Assembly (NCBI GenBank): GCA_031257695.1
Contig: JAIROB010000135.1
Coordinates: 1 to 12,763, forward strand
DNA: 12,763 nt
Direction: 5' to 3'
From: Treponema sp.
GTDB taxonomy: Bacteria; Spirochaetota; Spirochaetia; Treponematales; Breznakiellaceae
The notes beneath the pieces were generated by a model. The model was not told the origin of the DNA. It made no database searches and saw nothing but the letters and a program-made list of their open reading frames with translations. The position numbers and the translations under genes were made by a program. Shown here in pieces: positions 7,701-12,763 of this stretch. How positions within the stretch are numbered: the first letter of the stretch is position 1; the number at the start of each line of letters is the position of its first letter.

Positions 7701-7925
7701 ACCATCCTGGGGCTCATTCCCATGGCGTTTTTCCCCGGAGAGTCCTCCACCATGATGCAGCCCATCGGCCTTACGGTCATAGGCGGCCTTGTTTCGTCAA
7801 CCCTGATCACCCTCTTCTTCATTCCGGTGATGTATTCCTTTGTCAACGAGCATCGCGGCAGGAAACGCCGGGAGGCCCGGAAATGCGGCGAAGCCCGGGG
7901 GCCCGCGGAAGCGCAGGTTCATTGA
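4773..7925 (+). CDS. RND-family (HAE1/AcrB-like) proton-driven efflux pump (BesB-like position)
   Basis: A 1050-residue inner-membrane transporter expected to export drugs, detergents or other amphiphiles through the adaptor and TolC-like channel. It has the ACR_tran (PF00873) architecture: TM1 about 10-30, porter loop 31-333, TM2-6 about 335-485, TM7 about 535-553, second porter loop 555-866, and TM8-12 about 868-1022. The TM4 relay reads GMIVDCSIVVLEN, so Asp399 (AcrB Asp407) is kept but the Asp408 position is Cys400. In TM10 (VVNNGIVLVDY) the AcrB Lys940 position is Asn936. Thr973 (RPVLMTTL) matches AcrB Thr978. An AGGGG at 4759-4763 precedes ATG by 9 nt. A basic 25-residue tail after TM12 contains a GC palindromic tract. 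Substrate is unknown. Confidence 0.94.
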   Translation: MGIAQKVVSRPVLGIICFGLVAIVGLYLVPGVAIDMLPEMHIPMLAVSASYSGAGPETVEETVTRPLEAQLVNVSGLKKLSSESSEGSSIIMLEFNYGTNIEARVNDIRDRLDRVKGALPDNAGNPAIFQFDPNSMPILRIAVTGDRSQDELRAIAENFVQDSLEQIDGVASTNLMGGRERIVKIEVSQNRLEAYGLTITGIRNSLAAQNLELGAGSIEEGSTNYGIRTTGTFASIRDIAETVVARINGADIRLQDVGTVSMGYPRENSTVYINGETGVYLGIVKQSGSNSVAVADRVYAKLEEIRSALPADINLSITLDDTSQIREMIEELVNSALLGAALAMTILFLFLRNIKSAVIIGISIPFSILVTMLMMTIFGITLNMLTMTGLILGVGMIVDCSIVVLENIFKYRERGARPSVAAVLGSHEVMSSIISSTLTTICVFLPILLFKNRLGMQGELLQGLIFTVGIALASSLLVAIFLVPILAGKFLPIESRTQKTLKNPLLKGLDSLAEKAFTALDDGYRRLLSLAVSHRFVTVALIAALFAGSVIAVPKMRVVMMPGMNEESISLSVTMPLGSTYNDTKAVMLQLQDFAIAEIEGAKSIIVDVGSSGAALGGSGSNMGSLTVSLDLNDPAADTSAQARAKLLAHARDFPNASMSFSQSMEQMMAGGKAIDIILRIDAIDRGLAAANEIAELLKTNVPELAEISVDMTEGLPQVEVAIDRKRAYNMGLSINSIAGEISAAMNGATATTFRQAGNEYAVVIQLAEADRSKLPDLERIFIASGNGTLYPLSNFAALEKGSGPVKISRENQSRVIHVTANLAEENLRTNDVENKVRQVLSANFVAPEGVRLSYGGQWKEIIDTTKTYLLVLTLAILLVFGVMAGQYESFKDPLINLCAVPFLAIGVVYIHLIATQPLSMFTLVGVVMLSGIVVNNGIVLVDYTNILVGRGVPVLQAVLDAGFSRLRPVLMTTLTTILGLIPMAFFPGESSTMMQPIGLTVIGGLVSSTLITLFFIPVMYSFVNEHRGRKRREARKCGEARGPAEAQVH

Positions 7926-7930
7926 TCCGG

Positions 7931-8710
7931 CTATTTCCGGCGTTTCCACCTGATGTACACCTGCCGTCCGGCGCCGTTTTCCTGGGGGCGTTCTTCGGTT
8001 TCAAACTGGGAAACCGCCCGGAAGAGGTCCGCCAGTTTCTTGAAACCGTAGTTCCGGCTGTCAAACTCGCTGGACCGGAGGGTGATCTTTTGCCCCACCG
8101 CGCCGAGGTAGGCCCAGCCGGATTCGTCCGCCAGATCCTCCACGGTGTCGTGGAGCAGTTTGAGGAGCTTGCGGTCAACCTTAAACTCCTTCTTGGGCTT
8201 TGCCGCCCGTTTCGCGTCGTCCTCGTCGTTTTCCAACTGATTGTCCAGCAGTATTTCTGTGTAAATAAATTTGTCGCAGACCGAAACAAAGGCGCGGGGG
8301 GTTTTCTTTTCCCCAAAACCGTAAACCGTGCGGCCGCTTTCCCGCAGCCTTGCCGCCAGGCGGGTAAAGTCGGAGTCGCTGGAAACTATGCAAAAACCGT
8401 CCAGCCGGTCGCTGTAGAGGAGGTCCATGGCGTCGATGATCATGGCGCTGTCCGTGGCGTTTTTCCCGGTGGTGTAGGAAAACTGCTGTATGGGCTGGAT
8501 GGCGTGATCCAGAAGCCGCTCCTTCCAGGAACGGAGGTGTGTGCTGGTCCAGTCTCCGTATATGCGCTTAACGCTGGCGACGCCGTACTTGGCCACCTCG
8601 TCCAAAAGGCCCTCGATGATTGCGGGCTGGGTATTGTCCGCGTCGATGAGGACCGCCAATTTTATCTGGTTCGTTTCTAACTGATTAGCTGAAAATGGCA
8701 ATAGGGGCAT
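7931..8710 (-). CDS. NYN-domain (PIN-like) nuclease with C-terminal OST-HTH/LOTUS domain
   Basis: A 259-residue cytoplasmic protein, probably an RNA-cleaving or RNA-binding enzyme. The N-terminal NYN domain (about 15-155, LabA/DUF88 type) keeps the acidic metal-site set: Asp23 and Asp25 (LIDADN), Asp87 (NATDSAM), and Asp112 and Asp114 (SSDSDF). An acidic then lysine-rich linker (about 158-176) leads to a LOTUS-like winged helix (about 178-256, from DRKLLKLLHDTVEDLADESG to the basic end). Such domains bind RNA, including G-rich or structured RNA, in other proteins. ATG 8710 is chosen because GGAG lies 5 nt upstream; extending to 8857 would only read into the end of the neighbouring gene. It follows the helicase partner by 16 nt, hence the same operon. 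Its stop is 5 nt from the convergent pump stop. Confidence 0.9.
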   Translation of the reverse strand: MPLLPFSANQLETNQIKLAVLIDADNTQPAIIEGLLDEVAKYGVASVKRIYGDWTSTHLRSWKERLLDHAIQPIQQFSYTTGKNATDSAMIIDAMDLLYSDRLDGFCIVSSDSDFTRLAARLRESGRTVYGFGEKKTPRAFVSVCDKFIYTEILLDNQLENDEDDAKRAAKPKKEFKVDRKLLKLLHDTVEDLADESGWAYLGAVGQKITLRSSEFDSRNYGFKKLADLFRAVSQFETEERPQENGAGRQVYIRWKRRK

Positions 8711-8714
8711 AACT

Positions 8715-8721
8715 ACTCCTT
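8715..8721 (-). promoter_or_regulatory. Ribosome binding site of the NYN-LOTUS gene
   Basis: AAGGAGT on the minus strand has its GGAG core 5 nt from ATG 8710 and lies in the 16-nt gap after the preceding stop. It fixes the start at 8710 rather than at upstream in-frame codons. Confidence 0.8.
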
Positions 8722-8726
8722 GAATT

Positions 8727-10850
8727 TTATTCTCCGAATATCGATTGTTTAACCCGCCTGAGGAGGCCGATCTTGCCCAGGGGGAGGCGGATCGGATCAC
8801 CCGAGGGGACGGGTTTGAGCACCAACAGGGTCTCTCCCCCGGATTTTTGCAGGGCATTGGGCAGTCCTATGGCCCGGTTCACTTCCCCCTGCTGGCCGGA
8901 CCACACAATTTCTATAAGCTGTTTGGAAGCAATGGCCTGTTTTACGATGGATGTTTTTCCCACATAATCCAGGCCCCGGGCTTCCAGTTTTTCGGAGCGC
9001 ACCGAGGCGGTGGCCAGTTGGGATTCGCTGAGTATCAGCCGCCGTTCTATCCGGGCGGAAAGCTCCTCCCGCTCGGCCTTGGAGAGGGACAGCTTCTCCA
9101 GCGCCTTCCTGAACCGCTCCTTGTAAAGTCCTGCCCGGAGCCGGTCCGGCGGCGATTCCCCCAGGATCGTTGTGTCGTCCGAAGGGGGCTGAAACCCCTC
9201 GCTGAGGGGCCGGGACGCCCGTTCCAGGGGCGGAAAGGGGGAGGGCCTGTCGCCGGGCCTGGGCCCGCCCTGGGGCGGCTGGGCGACGATATCGATCCCC
9301 GCCCGGCGCAGGGCCTGAATCGCGCCGGTCCTGTCCTCCGCTGAAAGGAGGTACACCCCCGGCGCCAGGGTCCGGCTTATCAGGGAGGACACCGGCTCCG
9401 CCTCGGCCAGGTACCGGCTATCCTCGGCCAGGACCAGCGTCAGCCCCTGAAACAGGGACACCCCGGAATAACGGGTTTCCCAGTCCTTTATTGTCCAACG
9501 GAGGTTCTGTTCAACCTGGTTTCCCGAAAGGCGGTCCAACAGTGCGATAATACGATCGGCGTCCAAGCCCAGATCGAAGCCCCGGACCACCGATTCCCTG
9601 GTCAGCTCAAACCGCACGGCCGCGCCGGTTTCCCGGACCAGGCTAAAGAACGCCAGGGAAAGGGCGTCGGCAAAATCAATCTCAGGGTAGAGTATGCAGG
9701 AAAACGCCGTGTCCATGGCTATGACCGCGGCGTCCCCCGCGGGGCCGCTTTCCCCGGGGAGGCCGGGAAAATAAGCGTCCCCGGAGCCGGGGCACAAAAG
9801 GCCGGCGATACTCAACGCCTCCAGAATCGAATCAAAAAATTCAAAATCCCCCGGACGGGGATTCAAGGCAAAGGAGCCAAGGCCGCTCCGTTCCAGCATA
9901 TCCATCAGCCGGATAAGGGTTGATCTGGGGTATTGCCGGTTCGGATCCAGGGTCCCCATAAACGCGCTGATAAACCCGGCCAGGGAAAGAAGGCGGCTCC
10001 GGCTGTACAGGGGAAGGGCGGGCCTGGGGGCGCCGGCAGCGATGCAGATCCCCGCGGCCAGGTATTCCCGCCGTTCGCGGCCGGAAAGAGCCATAAAACG
10101 CCGGAGCCTGGGCTCGTTGAGAACCAGGCCCCCCGACCCTTCGGGGCTTTGCCGCACAAGGCCCAGGGCTTGCAGCCCCCCTACCAGGGCCTCCAGATCA
10201 AGGCCGTCGAACAGAACCTTCCCGTCCTCCAGAACCTTTTTTCTGATCCCCCCTTCGATCCTGAAAAAATCAGGCTCATCGGCGACAAAGGCAAAGAGCG
10301 CCGCCAGGATGCGATCATCCCGGAGTCCGTAAACAGCCCCGCTGTGCTTCGCGGAAGCACAGCGGGGCTCCGATGGAAAAAGAGCGTTTCTGTTGCTGAT
10401 AATGGGGCCCAGCGCCTGTTCCAGCAGGGGATTAAGGGCAAGGCGGCGGACCCCGGCGGTTTCGGATCCCCGAAACTCCGGGGCATCCGGGTTCCTGCCG
10501 TGAAAGCGGTAGAGAATGAGCCGTTCCTCCAGGTTGAGAAGGATGCCGTGCAGTTCAGCAAAGCTAAACTCCCCGGCAAAAAAAGTTTCCAGCTCCCCCG
10601 GAACCGGCTCCCCCAGGATCGCTATGGCGGCAATAACCCTGGCGTCCCGTTCATCAATATAAGCGGCAATGGTTTCCTGGATATCCTTTTTGGACAGAAA
10701 GGACTCCAGATCGTCCACCAGCCGCTGTTTATTGAAGGGGGTTTTTATGTTCCCAAAAACGCTTCGCATAAGCTCGAAGTAGGAGCTGTCCGGCAGGGTC
10801 AGGAGCGCCGATTTCCAGTCCTCCGGGGAACGGAAGGAAAAACCGCTCAT
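8727..10850 (-). CDS. XPB-associated 'helicase-associated' protein (XPB/Ssl2 N-terminal-like domain, PF13625-type)
   Basis: A 707-residue protein I place in the family encoded next to XPB in actinobacteria and treponemes. The first part (about 10-345) is helical with repeated small winged-helix-like segments and no catalytic motif I recognise. Residues about 464-525 (SLFQGLTLVLAED... SRTLAPGVYLLS... LRRAGIDIVAQ) fit the PF13625 module, also related to the N-terminal part of XPB itself. A proline-rich linker (about 525-570) and a charged coil (about 572-615) follow. A final beta-rich stretch (about 638-700, LIEIVWSGQQGEV... IRLPLGKIGLL) resembles the small WYL-like domain ending actinobacterial relatives. 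ATG 10850 overlaps the XPB stop by 4 bp, so it is preferred over an in-frame ATG at 10892. A perfect hairpin encodes residues about 161-172. Role: probable XPB cofactor (inference). Confidence 0.75.
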   Translation of the reverse strand: MSGFSFRSPEDWKSALLTLPDSSYFELMRSVFGNIKTPFNKQRLVDDLESFLSKKDIQETIAAYIDERDARVIAAIAILGEPVPGELETFFAGEFSFAELHGILLNLEERLILYRFHGRNPDAPEFRGSETAGVRRLALNPLLEQALGPIISNRNALFPSEPRCASAKHSGAVYGLRDDRILAALFAFVADEPDFFRIEGGIRKKVLEDGKVLFDGLDLEALVGGLQALGLVRQSPEGSGGLVLNEPRLRRFMALSGRERREYLAAGICIAAGAPRPALPLYSRSRLLSLAGFISAFMGTLDPNRQYPRSTLIRLMDMLERSGLGSFALNPRPGDFEFFDSILEALSIAGLLCPGSGDAYFPGLPGESGPAGDAAVIAMDTAFSCILYPEIDFADALSLAFFSLVRETGAAVRFELTRESVVRGFDLGLDADRIIALLDRLSGNQVEQNLRWTIKDWETRYSGVSLFQGLTLVLAEDSRYLAEAEPVSSLISRTLAPGVYLLSAEDRTGAIQALRRAGIDIVAQPPQGGPRPGDRPSPFPPLERASRPLSEGFQPPSDDTTILGESPPDRLRAGLYKERFRKALEKLSLSKAEREELSARIERRLILSESQLATASVRSEKLEARGLDYVGKTSIVKQAIASKQLIEIVWSGQQGEVNRAIGLPNALQKSGGETLLVLKPVPSGDPIRLPLGKIGLLRRVKQSIFGE
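10335..10369. repeat. Perfect 16-bp inverted repeat inside the helicase-partner gene
   Basis: Arms AGCCCCGCTGTGCTTC (10335-10350) and GAAGCACAGCGGGGCT (10354-10369) are exact reverse complements with a 3-nt GCG loop, so the transcript would form a 16-bp hairpin. It encodes residues about 161-172 (EPRCASAKHSGA) between two helical regions and keeps the frame open. No T-run follows on either strand, so it is not a standard terminator. It looks like a small palindromic insertion or a transcript-processing hairpin. Confidence 0.85.
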
Positions 10851-12571
10851 ACCGCGTCCCGCCCTTCGGGGAGAATTTCGCCCTCGGTCCAATGCTGAAT
10901 GGCGTACTTGTAGCCCTGCTCGGCGAGGAATTTTTGCCGGTTCGCGGCGAAGTCTTCCTCCACGGTGTGCCGCGAAACCAGGGTGTAGAAATAAGAGTTC
11001 CGCCCCTTGGGCCGCAGGATCCGGCCCAGCCTCTGCGCCTCCTCCTGCCGGGACCCGAAGGAGCCGGAAACCTGGACAGCCATGGAAGCGTCGGGAAGGT
11101 CTATGGCAAAGTTGGCCACCCTGGACACCACGATGACCCGGAATTCCCCCCGCTTGAATGCGCCGTAAATTCTCTCCCGCTCCGCGTTGGGGGTTTTCCC
11201 GGAGATCAGGGGCGCCTGGAGCATCCGGGCCAGCTTTTCCAACTGGGCGATGTACTGGCCTATCACCAGGATATGATCCTCCCCGTGGTTGTCCACCAAC
11301 TGTTGCACAATGGTTTCTTTATAGGGATTTTCACTGGCAATGCGGTACTTTTCCCTGGGGTTTGCCACGGCGTAGGGGATCTTGAGCTTCTCCGGCATAT
11401 CCAGACGGATCTCCGTGCAGATCGCTTCGGCGATCCAGCCCTTGCTTTCCAGATCCTTCCAGGGCACGTCGTAGCGCTTGGGCCCCACCAGGCTGAAGAC
11501 CGCGTCCTCCGCCCCGTCTTCCCGGACCAGGGTTGCGGTGAGGCCCAAACGCCTTACGGCCTGCAATTCCGCGGTGACCCGGAACACCGGCGCCGGAAGC
11601 AGGTGGACCTCGTCGTAGATGATAAGCCCCCAGGGCCGTTCCCGGAAAAGCCTGAAGTGGGGAAAATCCGCGTCCCTGTCAGGCCGCCAGGTGATGATCT
11701 GGTAGGTGGCGATGGTTACCGGCGCCACAGCCTTGGAATCCCCGGTATACTCGGCTATGTCCTCCGGCCTGAGATCCGTTTTGTCCAGAAGCTCATCTAT
11801 CCACTGATGCACCGCGGCCACGTTGGCGGTGAGTATCAGGGTGTTGGTTTTCAGCAGGGCCATCAACGCCATGCCCACCATGGTCTTGCCGGAGCCGCAG
11901 GGGAGCGCCACCACCCCGTATCCCGATCCGGGGCCGTTGTTCCCCAGCACCGACCGGGCGGCTTCGGTTTGGTAGTCCCGCAGCGCGAAGGGCCGGCCTG
12001 CCCTGTCGACGGAGCGGAGCTCCATTTCCAGCCTCTCGCCGTCGATCAGGGGCGCCATATCCTGCACCGGCCAGCCCATCCTGATAAGCGCCTGTTTAAC
12101 GCTACCCCGGTCGGTAAGCCGCAGCCGGAAACCCTCGGGACACTTACGCAGGTACTTATCCAGGGCCTTGGCCGCCCCAATTTCCGCCCGTACCGCCTCG
12201 TCCTCCGCAACCAGCAGCAGTTCCTCCGGCAGGTCCGGCCCGCGGGCCGCTTCCCGGAAAAACGCCACAAGCCTGATCTTGCCGTACCGCGCCATGGTGT
12301 CGGAGAAGCCCTCCAGGATGCTCCGGGGCACGGGGTAGCGGCTAAAGCTGTTCAGGACCCCGGCTATAGCGTCCGGCTCAAAACCCGCGCTGGCGGCGTT
12401 CCAGAGGGACAGGGGGGTGATCCTGAAGGTATGGATATGTTCCGGGGATTTTTCCAGTTCCGCAAAGGGCATAATGGCCGCCCTGGCTTCTTCGGCCCCG
12501 GGGGCATGCACATCCAAAAGCAGGGTACGATCTCTTTGGACTATCATGGGATTGGCTGCGTCAGTTGGCAT
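10847..12571 (-). CDS. xpb: Bacterial XPB/ERCC3-type superfamily 2 DNA helicase
   Basis: A 574-residue ATP-dependent 3'-5' helicase/translocase of the bacterial XPB group, implicated elsewhere in DNA repair. The N-terminal region (about 9-100, MIVQRDRTLLLDVHAPGA and HTFRITPLSLWNAASAG) is the XPB N-terminal domain. A damage-recognition-like segment (about 145-185) follows, then the Q-motif region LRDYQ. Walker A is LPCGSGKT (223-230) and the Walker B box is DEVH (320-323). Motif III is TAT (345-347), followed by the XPB signature Arg350-Glu351-Asp352. Motif IV lies around 434-447 and motif VI is QEEAQRLGRILRP (509-521), so the helicase core is complete. It is first in the minus-strand operon and overlaps its partner by 4 bp. 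ATG 12571 sits 9 nt after a consensus -10 with no Shine-Dalgarno, suggesting a nearly leaderless start; Met9 is the alternative. Confidence 0.93.
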   Translation of the reverse strand: MPTDAANPMIVQRDRTLLLDVHAPGAEEARAAIMPFAELEKSPEHIHTFRITPLSLWNAASAGFEPDAIAGVLNSFSRYPVPRSILEGFSDTMARYGKIRLVAFFREAARGPDLPEELLLVAEDEAVRAEIGAAKALDKYLRKCPEGFRLRLTDRGSVKQALIRMGWPVQDMAPLIDGERLEMELRSVDRAGRPFALRDYQTEAARSVLGNNGPGSGYGVVALPCGSGKTMVGMALMALLKTNTLILTANVAAVHQWIDELLDKTDLRPEDIAEYTGDSKAVAPVTIATYQIITWRPDRDADFPHFRLFRERPWGLIIYDEVHLLPAPVFRVTAELQAVRRLGLTATLVREDGAEDAVFSLVGPKRYDVPWKDLESKGWIAEAICTEIRLDMPEKLKIPYAVANPREKYRIASENPYKETIVQQLVDNHGEDHILVIGQYIAQLEKLARMLQAPLISGKTPNAERERIYGAFKRGEFRVIVVSRVANFAIDLPDASMAVQVSGSFGSRQEEAQRLGRILRPKGRNSYFYTLVSRHTVEEDFAANRQKFLAEQGYKYAIQHWTEGEILPEGRDAV

Positions 12572-12580
12572 CTTTTATTT

Positions 12581-12609
12581 ATTATAATGGAAATCGCGCC
12601 CGGTGAAAA
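12581..12609 (-). promoter_or_regulatory. Promoter of the XPB operon
   Basis: On the minus strand, -35 TTTTCA (12609-12604, 4 of 6 consensus), a 17-nt spacer and -10 TATAAT (12586-12581, perfect) precede the gene. The expected transcription start is about 12574-12576, only 3-5 nt before ATG 12571, so the mRNA would be leaderless or almost so. Confidence 0.6.
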
Positions 12610-12652
12610 GGGGCAGGGATTTTTTTCACAGCAAGTTTACTCTTAATCAACA

Positions 12653-12675
12653 ACCCCGCCGCAAGCGGACGGGGT
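12653..12675 (-). terminator. Hairpin, probable intrinsic terminator of a minus-strand gene entering from the right
   Basis: On the minus strand, ACCCCG and CCGC-type arms pair with their complements around a short TTG-type loop, with one bulged T, and are followed by TTGTTGATT, an imperfect T-tract. In the plus direction the stem is followed by ATGTTGG with no T-run, so the minus orientation is favoured. It would separate the gene ending at 12701 from the XPB promoter. Confidence 0.5.
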
Positions 12676-12700
12676 ATGTTGGTTCTGATAGGTATGGATT

Positions 12701-12763
12701 TTATGCGGGATCCAATACCGCAGATCCAACAGTGGAGACTGCTACCAAAACCGCCCCAAGGGG
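12701..12763 (-). CDS. Possible C-terminal end of an unrecognised protein (partial, start outside window)
   Basis: A minus-strand frame enters from the right edge and ends at TAA 12703-12701 after 20 codons (residues PLGAVLVAVSTVG and SAVLDPA). The hydrophobic, small-residue composition would suit a membrane or exported protein end. Support is positional: a stop codon followed 26 nt later by a terminator-like hairpin in the same orientation. Twenty codons open by chance are common, and a plus-strand frame from ATG 12676 is also open to the edge, so this is tentative and no function is assigned. Confidence 0.3.
   Translation of the reverse strand, partial: PLGAVLVAVSTVGSAVLDPA

Noticed and set aside
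8711..8857. N-terminal extension of the NYN-LOTUS protein by 49 residues
   Set aside because: The extension overlaps the end of the preceding gene and has no domain character, whereas a good ribosome site directly precedes ATG 8710.
9725..9800. Clusters of CCCCGCGGGG and CCCCGGGG near-palindromes in the helicase-partner gene
   Set aside because: Short and interrupted; expected from local GC content, unlike the exact 16-bp and 13-bp inverted repeats reported.
10892..12646. A 584-codon open frame on the plus strand covering the whole XPB gene
   Set aside because: It is the antisense of a gene with all helicase motifs. Its Pro/Gly/His/Gln-rich translation has no domain character and arises from GC-rich third positions.
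12676..12763. Plus-strand frame from ATG 12676 open to the window edge
   Set aside because: No convincing ribosome site, and it begins directly at the hairpin; the minus-strand reading with a following terminator is somewhat better supported, though also weak.

Overview
This window reads as chromosomal DNA of a GC-rich spirochaete, most likely a treponeme of the termite-gut type. The assignment rests on the gene families, not on a search: a bacterial XPB/ERCC3 helicase followed by its helicase-associated partner, a three-gene RND efflux operon in the outer-membrane-factor/adaptor/pump order of Borrelia BesC-BesA-BesB with a hairpin-less adaptor, and the tail of an Rpn-type (PD-(D/E)XK) transposase-like protein. 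These are all familiar from spirochaetes, but the genus is inference.

Layout. (1) 3-110 (+): last 35 codons of an Rpn-family protein. (2) 111-520: no gene; filled by a mosaic of about 85-98 bp direct and inverted repeats that runs on to about 560 and supplies the last dozen codons and the stop of the next gene. (3) 521-2361 (-): an OmpR-type response regulator and its histidine kinase, overlapping by 4 bp. (4) 2362-2504: divergent control region. (5) 2505-7925 (+): TolC-like outer-membrane factor, short periplasmic adaptor and RND pump, a complete tripartite exporter probably controlled by the divergent two-component system. (6) 7931-12571 (-): an operon read XPB helicase > 707-residue helicase-associated protein (4 bp overlap) > NYN-nuclease/LOTUS protein (16 nt gap), converging on the pump gene with 5 nt between stop codons. 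(7) 12572-12763: a promoter for the helicase operon, a hairpin terminator, and perhaps the last 20 codons of another minus-strand gene.

Two themes deserve attention. First, the operon that couples an XPB helicase, its partner and a LOTUS-tethered NYN nuclease looks like a nucleic-acid processing module. Such a bacterial helicase-nuclease set would parallel the archaeal XPB-Bax1 pairing, but its function is unknown. Second, palindromic or repeat DNA lies inside coding sequence at linkers and C-termini (kinase tail, adaptor linker, pump tail, helicase-partner linker), as if small palindromic elements had been tolerated where proteins are unstructured.
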